Source of the DNA: Sinonovacula constricta
Taxonomy: Eukaryota > Mollusca > Bivalvia > Cardiida > Solecurtidae
DNA: 64,000 nucleotides
Assembly: GCA_007844125.1 (NCBI GenBank)
Contig: CM017571.1
Span: 32,722,113 to 32,786,112 of the forward strand
Direction of reading: 5' to 3'
This document shows, one piece after another, positions 24,801-34,989 of the stretch (positions are counted from its first letter, which is position 1; each line of letters starts with the position of its first letter). The notes beneath the pieces are model-generated. The model saw only the letters and a list, made by a program, of their open reading frames with translations, had not been told where the DNA came from and did not search any database. The position numbers and the translations under genes are program-made.

Positions 24801-25690
24801 ACTGTCAGGATCTTGTCAATATCCTCAGCAAAGCAATTGCGCAGCTCAGGTTTTGAGGCTCTGGTCGTGTCGATGCGAGGCCGGCTCTTCTGCCTGGAGT
24901 GGTGGATCCGTCTGGGTCGGAGACGCACCATGCTGCTGACCAGGAAGTGATCGGTGTCGCAGTCGGCACTATGGTAACTGCGCGTGAGGAGCACGTGGTT
25001 CAGCATGGGTCTTCTAGTAATGACGAGCTCGAGCTGGTGCCAATGCTTTGACCTGGGATGTCGCCAAGACACTCTGTGGTAGAGCTTGGTGGAGTAAAAG
25101 GTGTTGGTGATGGCGAGGTCATGGAAAGAGCAAAGCTCAAGTAGCCACTGTCCATTCTCATTGAGCTTGCCAACTCCAAAATTTCCGATGCAACGTGGTC
25201 AGGAGGTGTGGGCTGCGCCTACTCGGGCATTGAAGTCTACAAGCAGGAACAGTTTTTCCTTCGCTGGTATCTCTCTAAACCTTGTCTCGAGCTCCTCATA
25301 GAATGCATCTTTAGCGTCGGCTGTGGAACAGATTGTGGGGTCGTAGACACTAAAGATGTGTGCAGGTCCTGAGGAGGTAGTCAGGCGAAGTGAGAGAATG
25401 CGTTCGGTTCCCTGTGAAGGAGGTTCGACTGATTGTAGAAGGGAGTTGCGAACTGCGAAGCCAACTCCGTAGAGTCGGCGCTCATGTGACTCAAGACCTT
25501 GCCAGAGAAACGTGTAGACCTTTTCCTTGAGACTGCCACTGGAAGCGAGGCGTGTCTCCTGGAGGGCGGCGATGTCGATGTTCCGCTTGGCCAGCTCACG
25601 GTCGATGATGGCGGTTTTCCGGGCGTCGTCTACTTGCTGAAGGTCGTCAGATAGGCTAGGACACATTGTTCTGACGTTCCAGGTTGCCAG
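24800..25690 (-). pseudogene. LINE endonuclease domain and linker (broken)
   Basis: The minus strand opens with TWNVRTM (25684-25664), the usual start of this endonuclease family. It continues with LAKRNIDIAALQETRL (E in the ETR motif), YGVGFAVRNSLL and VDFNARVGA (where GDFN is usual). An in-frame TGA at 25196-25198 replaces what is probably a tryptophan codon. The same frame then continues through CIGNFGVGKLNENGQWL, VSWRHPRSKHWHQLELV (24.97-25.07 kb) and SADCDTDHFLVSS, the terminal D-H motif of the nuclease. A frameshift near 24.8 kb leads into the RT frame. The domain order and spacing are those of a complete nuclease. Confidence 0.85.
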
Positions 25691-26228
25691 GCGCAGGGAT
25701 GGTGGTTTCTTTTCCTTTCGTTGTTTGCCTAGTGCTCAATTTTACAACAAGCCTGTCGATTTTGTCTAAGCTTCACACACCCGATGAAGCAAGCAAGTTG
25801 TGGCGGGATAGTACCTTATTGCCCGGTGCTGCCCGGGTTGAGGCGGGCGGTAACTTCCCATTGGAGTCAAAAGACTCCTCCCACCGTCGAGAGCAACCCC
25901 TTGCACCCGGCTCTACGCCAAACGGGCCTGGGCTTATAACTGGTGACTGCTGCTCCTCGTATTGAGTCTTCGTTGAGACAGCGAAGCTGGAGTGACCTCT
26001 CCAGGTGCAGGCCTGGGCGGGTGGTATGGAGATGCTAGAGTGCCCAGTGCCAGGATCCCCCTCTCGGCTGAGTCCGGCGGAAAGGCAGGCCGATACGGCC
26101 GGTGCCAGCGCAGCTGGGTTTACTCCCATAGCCTTTGACCAGCCAAGGTCATTCTGCAAGGCAGCAGGAAACTCGTGGATGGCGGGGTCGTTCATTTTCC
26201 GTGCAGATACTAAGCATCTGCCCACTGC
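25690..26228 (-). other. GC-rich 5' leader of the LINE
   Basis: A 150-codon minus-strand frame (26225-25773) is rich in P, G, S and A and shows no recognisable ORF1 domain such as a zinc knuckle, coiled coil or RRM. It ends before the endonuclease start. I treat it as the 5' untranslated or promoter-bearing region of the element rather than a gene. Confidence 0.5.
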
Positions 26229-26235
26229 CTAATCT

Positions 26236-26875
26236 GTAGTGAGAAAAGTGATAGTGTTTTGTTTTGATCATACTGAATAAATCAAGGTAACATAATTATT
26301 TTCACTGTAATTTGTCTGTAGTAAAAGATAGAAGAAGAAACAAAATGAATATATGAATATGTGGTTCCAGTTGCTAATAATGAGACATATATATATATAT
26401 ATATATATATAATTGATTTACATATACTGGGGCGGATCCAGAAATTTGTGGTGGGGAGATATGAACCAAGATTCATTAATCTTTATCGTAGTAAATACTA
26501 GATATACACTTATGGGGACCCTAACTTCGACCTAAGCAGTCAACAGACAACATGTACTTTAAAAGCTTAGTATTTTAAAGCTCACATGTATGTGTGTTCA
26601 CAACTCTACTCGTCTACTCTTTTACCTGGTTGGTTGGGAGATGCATCGTCCCCCATTCCCTCTGTGGATCAATCCCTGTGCAGATATGATCACGCAATCT
26701 TTCGGTGTGTCTCTTTCTAAACTAGTGCTGAAGCTCCCATTTCAAACTAATCTGATCAGGCTCTGTAAATTATTACCAGTTATGGTGGTCATTGTTAGAG
26801 GCGTTCCTTATGTTAAGTTTATTCGATTTGTTTTATGTTTGATATACATTGCAGCGACCATTTATGATCATTTTA
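26236..26875. other. AT-rich spacer with a TA microsatellite
   Basis: A (ta)n run lies at about 26388-26411. A ggggcggatccag motif at about 26430 resembles termini of unclassified repeats seen in many animals, but no partner end was found. The 131-codon plus frame at 26590-26985 runs into a SINE and is not supported. Confidence 0.45.
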
Positions 26876-26877
26876 GC

Positions 26878-27062
26878 ATCGTCCATCTAGTTGGTGGAGG
26901 AAAACCGCAGACACATGTCTGGGTAAAACCACCAGCGCACGGCAATCAACTTGGAGACCTTTTCACATTGAGTCCTTCGTCCTGAACGGAACTCGAACAC
27001 ATTCGGTGAGATGATAAACAAACAAATCGGCGACTCAACCACTACGCCACGGGCGCCCCAGA
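26878..27062 (-). repeat. tRNA-derived SINE, family 2
   Basis: On the minus strand, tggcgtagtggttgagtcg (A-box-like) and gttcgagttccg (B-box-like) form a tRNA-related head. They are followed by aatgtgaaaaggtctccaag, gcgctggtggttttaccc and a stretch around gtctgcggttttcctccacc. The two boxes are separated by an inserted-looking aaacaaacaaa-type stretch. The body matches the copies at 9.0 and 11.3 kb. Confidence 0.75.
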
Positions 27063-27645
27063 TAATTTGACACAGCGACCTGGAGTTTATGTATGCATAT
27101 AATGGCAGGTGATATGCTGTCTTTAATTTCAGTGGTCATAACGAAACATGCATTTCCACATTGAAAATACAAAATGACTTTGCTGCACTATGTCGTAGGT
27201 TTTTGAAAACATAATTACGGATTCCATGATTATACGAGGGATGGCCCACACTGAAACATCTATACATTTTCTCAAAACAAGCTTAATCTTCAAGCATGAA
27301 TATGAGTACATTTAGCATATTTGTACAAGAGATACAATAAAATCCGACAATTGTGTAAAAAAATAACAAGTCCCGCATCAAGGTCACTTTCAGCTTTTAT
27401 TCGATGTTAATACTTATTCAGCTAAAAACAAAAACAAAACTTAACGAAAAGACATAATTTAAAATTCACTGCATGTTTTTTATAACTTTCATTCAGTATG
27501 TTAATTTAATATAAATAATAAGTACTTTTAACAGTACTACTGAAATAACTTACATCTAACAGTTTGGACTACTTCTGTCGCCATTATCAGAGATTCTGTT
27601 CGATCGGGAATGACCATGTCCAGTTTGGGAGTTGTGCTCACATTG
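27063..27645. other. AT-rich spacer, nothing recognised
   Basis: No coding or RNA feature is supported between the SINE and the duplicated Penelope-like remnant. Confidence 0.45.
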
Positions 27646-27660
27646 TTAGATCGCTTCAAC

Positions 27661-28325
27661 ACAACAGTAACGAAGAAAAATGACCGACTGAAATAAGAAC
27701 ACCACATCAGAGAGGCGCTTCATAAGTGAGTGTGGCTATCCTATTTGATCAGTGGACAGAGTAAAGAAACAAACAGAAACGAAACCGCTTTGAAACCAAA
27801 CAGGCCCATAAGATCTATTCTAGTACAAACCAAGGACATAGTAAAAATGGAAAACATGTGAGGTAGTGTACTCGTTCTATGTAAACAATGTGATAAGATT
27901 TACATAGGAGAAACAAGCAGAAATTTTAAGTAGAGATTGAACACAAAATGGGCGAGGAAGAGGAGACGCTCAAGAATTTCGCAATGTCGGAACAACAGTA
28001 ACGGAGAAAGATGACCGACTGAAATAAGAACACCACATAAGAGAGGCGCTTCATAAGTGAGTGTGGCTATTCTATTTGATCAGTGGACAGAGTAAAGAAA
28101 CAAACAGAAACGAAACCGTTTTGAAACCAAACATGCCCATAAGATCTATTCTTGTACAAACCATGGACATAGGAAAAATTGAAACCTTGTGAGGTAGTGT
28201 ACTCGTTCTATGTAAACAATGTGATAAGATTTACATAGGAGAAACAAGCAGAAATTTTAAGTAGAGATTGAACACAAAATGGGCGTGGAAGAGGAGACGC
28301 TCAAGAATTTCGCAATGTCGGAACG
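27661..28325 (+). repeat. Tandem duplication of a 331-bp unit within a Penelope-like endonuclease remnant
   Basis: The unit starting acaacagtaacg at 27661 recurs at 27992 with only a handful of substitutions (for example gcgaggaag versus gcgtggaag), so the period is 331 bp. Each unit encodes the segment LCKQCDKIYIGETSRNF, preceded by KPNMPIRSILVQTMD in the second unit. This is the cysteine-bearing start of a GIY-YIG nuclease as found at the C-terminus of Penelope-like elements. A stop follows the conserved block in both units, so the duplication happened after, or together with, inactivation. Confidence 0.85.
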
Positions 28326-28485
28326 TACAGTATCTTTGTAAGCAGATTGCAATAAGGGTGCCTAAACAGACATCTCAGTACAGTTTAACCACAACATAGA
28401 CTGGGACGGAACTAAAATAGTCGGAAGGAAATCTGATTTACGCGCTCCAGATTAGAAAATATAAATCGACTATGAACAGGGATGA
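27661..28485 (+). pseudogene. Penelope-like element, GIY-YIG endonuclease remnant
   Basis: The YIGET core is the GIY-YIG-type catalytic start. Beyond the second repeat unit the same element continues with QFNHNIDWDGTKIVGRKSDLR near 28.38-28.45 kb, the segment that usually follows the nuclease core in Penelope-like proteins. No reverse transcriptase is seen next to it. It is independent of the Penelope-like RT at 31.9-33.7 kb, which itself lacks this domain. The GIY-YIG domain would nick DNA for target-primed insertion. Confidence 0.75.
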
Positions 28486-28489
28486 AATT

Positions 28490-29108
28490 GCCGTACAAGC
28501 TTTCACATGTCTGGCATCCAATTTTCGTCAGCGCACCTGACGGAAATAGTCGATGATTCCCGATCACAGCTGAATCTATGATGATGGCGAAAGTTATTCA
28601 TGTTTTATGTATTTACGTATTTTACATTTTGATGCTTTTTAAACACAGGGACGTTTGCAGACAAATAATATTTAAACCAAGGTTAACAAGTTAAAAATTG
28701 GTATATGATATCCCTTTAAAACACGTTTACAAATGAAAAGGAGACAGAAAAATACAGTGGACATTAAAGAAGAAAGATGTGAAGTGTTTTGCATACACTC
28801 TGATATATCGTTGTTTATATAGAAACAAGAAGCCAATTAGATGTTCACAAAGCTTTACTTTTCTTTTATCAACGCTGATGTGTGATTTTCTTTTTCGAAA
28901 TTAAACAAACCAAAGGTTTGGCGGTTAGAGGAAATTTTTGTAATATCGTAGTAAAAAATACAGTGCTGAAATTTTTTCTTAGAATTTATTTCATGATTTA
29001 ATTGTTATTTTTACCGTAAGGAACTGTGAATATACTGCTCCCGTTTTAAAAATGCTATTACTATGCCCCCCTCCCACCCCATATAGAGTCGTGATATGTG
29101 CTGTATGA
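28490..29108. other. AT-rich spacer, nothing recognised
   Basis: Only the decayed end of the Penelope-like remnant and AT-rich DNA are visible. Confidence 0.45.
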
Positions 29109-29111
29109 ACA

Positions 29112-29692
29112 GTGAACTTGTTGCGCACAGTATTATCACGCTGATACCATGGCGCCCCAACGAGTATTGATTTGTACCGTCATGAATCGTGAACTTGTTG
29201 CGCACAGTATTATCACGCTATAACAATGGCGCCCCAACGAGTATTGATTTGTACCGTCATGAATCGTGAACTTGTTGCGCACAGTATTATCACGCTATAA
29301 CCATGGCACCCCAACGAGTCCTGATTTGTACCGTCATGAATCGTGAACTTGTTGCACACAGTATTATCACGCTATAACCATGGCGCCCCAACGAGTCTTG
29401 ATTTGTACCGTCATGAATCGTGAACTTGTTGCACACAGTATTATCACGCTATTGCCATGGCGCCCCAACGAGTCTTGATTTGTACCGTCATGAATCGTGA
29501 ACTTGTTGCGCACAGTATTATCACGCTATTGCCATGGCGCCCCAACGAGTCTTGATTTGTACCGTTATGAATCGTGACCTTGTTGCGCACAGTATTATCA
29601 CGCTATAACCATGGCGCCCCAACGAGTCTGGATTTGTACCGTCATGAATCGTGAACCTGTTGCGCACGTTTTAACACGCTGTTGCTACAGCG
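29112..29692. repeat. 77-bp minisatellite, 7.5 units
   Basis: Units start with gtgaacttgttgcgcacagt at 29112, 29189, 29266, 29343, 29420, 29497, 29574 and 29651, so the spacing is exactly 77 bases throughout. Each unit contains attatcacgct, a palindromic ccatggcgcc region and caacgagt..tgatttgtaccgtcatgaatc. Substitutions between units are few. The last unit decays after about 40 bases. The reading frame is not kept (77 is not a multiple of 3), so it is not coding, and identical repeats without spacers rule out a CRISPR array. Confidence 0.95.
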
Positions 29693-30005
29693 GTCCTAAT
29701 TAATATAACGGCGCGGAGTCAATTTTGACATGTCTAGATGTGCATATCTGGGCATAATTATGCCTTCTTCTTCTTCTGTTGGGTTTTATTTAAAGGAATT
29801 ACAGCATAAGAAAAATTTTCATACATGTTCTAATTTAAAAAATCCTATCTTTTATAAAACAAAAACGATCCTTTTACTATATCAAATGAAACTATAAGCT
29901 TAGCATTTATATAGAGAATACAGAAATAACCATATCATCTTACCATTATTCTAATAACGACAATATCACATAACCGGTAGTTACCAGCGTAGACTGAATA
30001 TTAAC
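29693..30005. other. AT-rich spacer, nothing recognised
   Basis: It includes a short cttcttcttctt run near 29765. No gene is supported. Confidence 0.4.
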
Positions 30006-30007
30006 CT

Positions 30008-30252
30008 TTCATAAGGATATATGACAAACTTCTATGAGCGCTGCAACATATACCAAACATTTGAAAAGGTGCAGGACAAACGTATTAACATGCAAGCCAA
30101 ATGTACAACTTAGCACAAATCAGTGATGTGCAATTAAACAAAAAGAGCAAACCCAAACAGTTATCGCCTTGGAACGGTCAGTCGGCAAAAGGGACCCAGT
30201 AGGGTGCGTAAACCGGTTTTACAGAGCTCTAATCTCGCACTTCCCTTCTAAA
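30008..30252 (+). repeat. YX family, module Y, near-complete copy
   Basis: All landmarks are present in order: aggatatatgacaaa, gctgcaacatataccaaaca, ggtgcaggacaaacgtatta, acatgcaagccaaatgta, aaaaagagcaaacccaaaca, ccttggaacggtcagtcggc, aaaagggaccc, aaaccggttttacagagctc and ctcgcacttcc. Confidence 0.85.
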
Positions 30253-30261
30253 ATGATTAAA

Positions 30262-30335
30262 AATATTATTTCCGTTAGAGGAACTACACGCATTTCTTGA
30301 TTGTAAATGAAATGAAAATTCGGAATTAAGAAAAC
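30262..30335 (+). repeat. YX family, start of module X
   Basis: aaaaatattatttccgttag and attgtaaatgaaatgaaaat match the first part of X at 43.41 kb. It follows module Y with only about 10 bases between, which supports the Y-to-X order. Confidence 0.55.
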
Positions 30336-30339
30336 ATGA

Positions 30340-30720
30340 CCAGATAAGAAGTATAAAACATTTCTTAGTAGCCTAAAACATTTACATACTCATTTCCATA
30401 AGCAAAAAAAACGGCAATAATTTAAATTTGAATTACTCTTTATTAGAATACAGTAACTTTTGAATTAAAACATCACAGAGTGATGATAAGACAAATGTTG
30501 AATATAAACCAAGTTAAACTCAATTGTTTAGTTTTCGTGCTTTGTCAATATTTTTAAGGACGTGTTGCATTGCTTCAGTTATCTCTACCACTTAAAAAAA
30601 TAATATCAACTATTTTATCTATAATGAGAAAAACCTTAAATGCCAGTAAAATACGTACCGGTAATAATATTTTGTGTTTTTACAAAACTCGTTTTCATTA
30701 TTTTAAATTCTAGACTGGCT
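30340..30720. other. AT-rich spacer, nothing recognised
   Basis: No feature is supported. Confidence 0.4.
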
Positions 30721-30721
30721 A

Positions 30722-31016
30722 TATCTTCTATTTTCTTCTCCTTATTCCTCTACTTCTCCCTCTTTTTCTACAACTCACAGTGACTTCTTTGCCTTCTTTT
30801 CTGCTACTACAATTTTATTTTTGTATTTATATTCACCTTTTACTCTCTCTGTCTCTCTCTCTTTCTTTCTCTCTCTCCCCCTCTCTCTCTTTTCTAAATC
30901 ATTCTTTCCTCACCCATTTATTCATTCACTAAAATTCGTCTTTTTGGTTCTCTCAGTTCTCATTTATATTTCCTGGTGTTTTCTTTTTCCCTTTACCTTT
31001 TTCCATTCTTCCTAGT
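30722..31016. repeat. Pyrimidine-rich (CT/TTC) low-complexity tract
   Basis: The plus strand is almost all C and T, with a (ct)n core at about 30845-30890. The 64-codon frame over it is Ser/Leu/Phe-rich low complexity and not a gene. Confidence 0.85.
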
Positions 31017-31274
31017 TAATTTAACACGACTCATTCTAAAGCTTTAGTTTACAACTATCGAAAGGTTACAGATTTTCGAACAGTTTGGACAACGTTTCTG
31101 GTGCTTACTGTTCATGTCAGATAGTTAGAGTGATTGAATTATTGTGGTTAGATTTTATTCATTAAATTTTAATTGAATCTAGTTGCTTATTTGTTCGATA
31201 TAAATAACAAGTAATTATTTTAATTTCATTCCTGATTACGCTTGGAAATTGTCATCACCTAAAAAGTATTTCAT

Positions 31275-31535
31275 ATTATTTCAGCAGACGAGTTGCACGA
31301 AATCACGTCGTCGTACGTCGCTGACTTCGCAGAATTTTTCCAGCATCCACTGGTTAGTATCAATGCACGGCTTGTTGGTGGAGCCAAACCAGTTTGGTCT
31401 GCATTGTAGGTTGGGCCTCTTCTGGCATGCGCAGAAGCACCCGAACACTTGTTCAAAGACCTATTTGGGCGGTCAAAGTTAAACCCATGTAAGCGATTTA
31501 AGGTGTTAAAAAAGGTCAAATTATTCCGTGATTAA
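31275..31535 (+). pseudogene. Candidate exon or pseudo-exon of unknown protein
   Basis: After an acceptor-like tattatttcag ending at 31284 the frame reads ADELHEITSSYVADFAEFF and HPLVSINARLVGGAKPVWSA up to TAG at 31407-31409. The same frame then stays open through LACAEAPEHLFKDLFG to 31535. Codons end in G or C more often than in the surrounding DNA. I recognise no domain. It might be a terminal exon ending at the TAG, a decayed exon with one nonsense change, or the 5' part of the Penelope-like element that begins about 330 bases later. The minus-strand 82-codon frame is probably its shadow. Confidence 0.3.
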
Positions 31536-31865
31536 TCAAATGTACAACGTATTGGAATGCAGCAAGTCTTAAGGTGCAAAAGGCACCCCTCCTTACAATA
31601 TAGATTATTCATTGGAACAACAGAGTTGCTTACAGCCGATAATAGAAACGATTTTATTAAACATACCATAATTTCTTTCTGATTGTGTTTTTAACTGAAA
31701 TTAAGTTTACAATAAAAGCTACCGATTGTGACCAAATTACCCTGAGTTTAAGATTAATCCCCAGTTATTTATTTCATCAACGTTACAACCATGTAATCAG
31801 TTCACATGTTATTTTTTCATTTTGGATTTAACCTAGTGATCTTCTTGTGACCCAATTAAGATAAT
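31536..31865. other. AT-rich spacer, nothing recognised
   Basis: No feature is supported between the candidate exon and the Penelope-like element. Confidence 0.4.
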
Positions 31866-31867
31866 TA

Positions 31868-33780
31868 CTCTTTAAGGGTCTGAAATATCGCCTGCCGGAT
31901 GAAATAGATTTTGACCTTTGTTGCAATGAAGTAGTTGATGCAATTAATCTGTTTGCCGATCGCTGGTGTAAGAGAGAAAACACGTATACAGTAGCACTCA
32001 ATACTTGGAAGAAAGCAATTTTTTAAGATAATAAAAAATCGTGTTAAATTCTACCGCTCCCATCCTTCTAGTTTACCTAAGAAACCTTTCTATCACATCT
32101 AAAACAGTCCTTTCAGAATATTCACGATATATTTGTCCTTGTACCTGCAGACAAATCTTCAAACAACATAATTTTTGTCTGACGACTATATTACAATAAT
32201 GTACAGTGTTATCCAACACCAGTTCTTACTCTAGCTCCAACCTTGACATTCAGACAGTCATTGACAAACATAAACTGATGTTGTATAATTGTTATATCAA
32301 AATAGAAGAAAAACTTCCTTCACTGAAGTGGATTCCTAAGCTTCACAAAACACCATACAAGTCACGATTCATAGCTAATGCCAGCTCTAGCACCACCACT
32401 CACATATCTAAACTACTTACGTCTTGCCTTACAGCCGTTGCAATCACGTTGATAAATATTGTGAAAAAGTGTATGAAAATTCAGGAATGAACATTTTTTG
32501 GTCTATAAAAAGTTCTTCAGAAGTCTTAGACAAGTTTCGTACTTTAAACTTTCATTGATCTGCAGTAAATACTTACGATTTCTCTACGCTGTACACTTCT
32601 TTACCTCATGATATAATTAAGACTAAATTGATTGCTCTTATTGAGAAAACATTTGCTCGAGAGCAAAGTCTATATATTGCATGTCATGAAAGTAATGCAT
32701 TTTTTACCAACACTTTCTTAGAAAAGTTTACTATGTGGACTTGCTCGGATGTTTGTGAAGCTCTACGTTTCCTATTAGACAATGTTTACATAAAATGCGG
32801 TGACACTTTATTAAGACAAGTAATTGGTATTCCTATGGGAACCAACTGTGCACAATTAATTGCAGATTTGTTTTTATACTGCTTTGAACGTGTTTTCATG
32901 TTAACTTTATCCCCACATTATAAAGGCTTTCAAATTAACGTCACGTTATCTTGACGATATTCTTACTATAGATAATCCTTTCTTTTCTCAAACGATCCAT
33001 CTGATTTACCTTTCAGAACTTACCCTTAATAAAGCAAATAACTGACATTTAACTGCAGCATTTCTAGACATTGAGATTGCTATTTCCAATTACAACGTCT
33101 CTACTAAAATCTATGACAAGAGAGATGATTTCAACTTTATTATTGTTAATTATCCATACCTTGACAGTGATTCACCTCGTGCTACCTCTTATGGTATTTA
33201 CATATCACAACTTACAAGGTTTGCACGAGTTTGTACTAAAGTAGAAGATTTCAATGCTAGAAACCTGTTTTTTTTCTTCTAAACTGTTACAGCAAGGCTT
33301 TCGTTTCCATAAATTAAGAAAGGCGTTTTCAAAGTTCTTTCACCGCAATAGTTGTATTGCTTCTCAGTATAATAGCAGTATGAAAACACTGATGCAGAAA
33401 GGCATAAGCCATACTGCATTTTATGGAAATGTTTTATACAAGTTAAAGAAAATCAAGGGTCTCAATAACTTTTCTGACCACTTACAAATTTATCAGAAAA
33501 TGCATTGCAGACGGTTACAACCCGGGAATCCTTCGTTGTACTGCATTGCTTGCAATTGACCCTTTTACAGTCAAGAACTTGTATTGCTTTTAAATTACAC
33601 GATGACCGGACATGTCGTTGAGACTATATAAAAACAGTGACTTAAAGCCATAATTTGACAGTTACTGTTGGAATTCTTGTCTCTTCATCTCTCCAGTCGT
33701 GCCCTATATAGGTGAGACAACTTGAGCAGTCTCCATACCCTTTACGTGAGATTGCACAGTAGGTATAACATCAAGATTTT
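31868..33780 (+). pseudogene. Penelope-like element reverse transcriptase (degraded)
   Basis: Translated pieces in order on the plus strand are GLKYRLPDEIDFDLCCNEVV, DIFVLVPADKSSNNIIFV, PSLKWIPKLHKTPYKSRFIA, NASSSTTTHISKLLTSCLT, QVIGIPMGTNCAQLIADLFL, and RYLDDILTIDN (YLDD at 32947-32958). They are followed by TAAFLDIEIAISN, STKIYDKRDDFNFIIVNYPY, SYGIYISQLTRFARVCTK, GFRFHKLRKAFSKFFHR and FYGNVLYKLKKIKG. This is the RT of a Penelope-like element, an animal retroelement class distinct from LINEs. The catalytic DD pair and the GIPMGT motif survive. Stops and frameshifts lie near 32.03, 32.49, 32.95 and 33.04 kb. No GIY-YIG domain follows; past 33.56 kb only decayed coding remnants are visible. 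Confidence 0.85.
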
Positions 33781-33784
33781 TAGT

Positions 33785-34268
33785 ACCTTTATTACCTTTA
33801 TTATATATTATATGCCAACGGCGGATAAATCCTCGGCTTTTTATTATTTTTTTTAACTTATTAACTCTTAACAATACTTCATTTTATTTTGTTGGTAGGT
33901 TGTTTTCTAAAATTCGATGTTTTCTTTTTTAAAATATATAATTTTTGACACTTTTTGCATATGATGTCATGGCATTGTATGCCATATTTAAATTGATCTT
34001 ATGATATATCAGCGCTTGGGCTGTTTTATTTGTTCTTATAATATATAAGCGCTTGTGCTGTTTTATTTCAAACTAAGCTCTCATTCGGAATTTTTACATT
34101 GCCGAGGCTTTTATCTACTGTACAAACGGTATATATGTTGATAGTTTATTTTATTACTAGATATTATGTATGTATATAAGTTCATTGTATCTGTTTTAAC
34201 TCCCGATGCAGGTGCTTACTGTTAGTTGTTTCACTTTGACGGGATAGTGTTATTTTCACTGTTTGTTT
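33785..34268. other. AT-rich spacer, nothing recognised
   Basis: A short local duplication around agcgcttgggctgttttatt (34011 and 34047) is visible. No gene is supported. Confidence 0.45.
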
Positions 34269-34269
34269 G

Positions 34270-34440
34270 ATAGAAAAACCTTCAGGAAGTGCGAGGTTAG
34301 AGCGCTCCACAAACCAGGTTTAAACACCTCAGTCAGCCCTTTTGCCGATTGACCGTTCCAAGGCGGTAACTTGTGGTTTTTCTTTATGTGTGTTATGTCT
34401 CGTCTCTGTGTTTTTGTCACATTTACATTTACCTTGTTTG
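34270..34440 (-). repeat. YX family, module Y, 3' two thirds
   Basis: The plus strand reads accttcaggaagtgcgaggt, caggtttaaacacctcagtc, agcccttttgccgattgacc and gttccaaggcggtaac, then decayed sequence to acatttaccttgtttgca. It is joined to the extra segment at 34447-34515. Confidence 0.75.
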
Positions 34441-34446
34441 CATTTG

Positions 34447-34515
34447 TCTACTGGCAGATAAAATTTAAATATCTGTGAAAATTTTGATAGGACCTTTTCT
34501 TATTTACCTATTATT
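34447..34515 (-). repeat. YX-associated segment, inverted partner of 22487-22565
   Basis: The reverse complement of this stretch matches 22487-22565 with few differences, including aagaaaaggtcctatcaaaa. It directly follows the Y module. Confidence 0.6.
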
Positions 34516-34985
34516 ACGATATATGACGGTTATTTACATATTAGCAATTAAGTAAATGTTTGAGTTTTTAATTGAGTTTCAATATTAGTTCTATATACTT
34601 GTGCTTGCCTGCATTTATTAGAAATGTTGTTTTATCCAAAAATATTGATACATCAACGATTTAATATTAATAGACATACTTATATGTAATAATATTGAGA
34701 GGAAATTATCCATATGAAATATTTTAATTTATCGTCATATAAAGCGACCTGCAATATCGGAGTTTTGCAAACAGTTATGATGAACTACACCAAAGTGTAT
34801 ACTACGAACCATCTTCTTTCGCAGAGTTACCGTTCGTAACTTACAACACCTTTCACGCAGTGTTGATTTGAATACACACCCCATTTGTAAACACTCTGAT
34901 AAACGTAATAAGGAAAGCATTGTCGAACTCAGGTTATATTGTTTTTAATCATCATTTGCAAACACATCAAGATCTTCATATATCA
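34516..34985. other. AT-rich spacer, nothing recognised
   Basis: No feature is supported. Confidence 0.4.
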
Positions 34986-34989
34986 TGGA

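Larger units (their letters stand above)
22900..26232 (-). mobile_element. GC-rich non-LTR retrotransposon (LINE, RTE/BovB-like endonuclease), inactive
   Basis: A sharp rise in GC content from about 22.9 to 26.23 kb marks one element on the minus strand. It runs 5' to 3' as a GC-rich leader, an apurinic-type endonuclease, a reverse transcriptase and a C-terminal region. LINE proteins nick target DNA and copy their RNA at the nick. The endonuclease resembles the part annotated as craniofacial development protein 2-like in many animal genomes, which points to an RTE/BovB-like or related clade; the clade is inference. The copy has two tryptophan-position TGA stops, several frameshifts and an altered RT catalytic motif, so it cannot be active. 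Both ends were placed by composition, not by target-site duplications. Confidence 0.85.

Noticed and set aside
22968..24939. Plus-strand open frames of 87-126 codons over the GC-rich LINE
   Set aside because: They are antisense shadows of the endonuclease and reverse transcriptase frames; GC-rich coding DNA often leaves the opposite strand open.
26590..26985. 131-codon plus-strand frame as a host gene
   Set aside because: Its C-terminal third is antisense SINE family 2 sequence and the rest has no recognisable domain.
29112..29692. CRISPR array
   Set aside because: Units are contiguous 77-bp repeats with no unique spacers, in animal-type DNA; it is a minisatellite.
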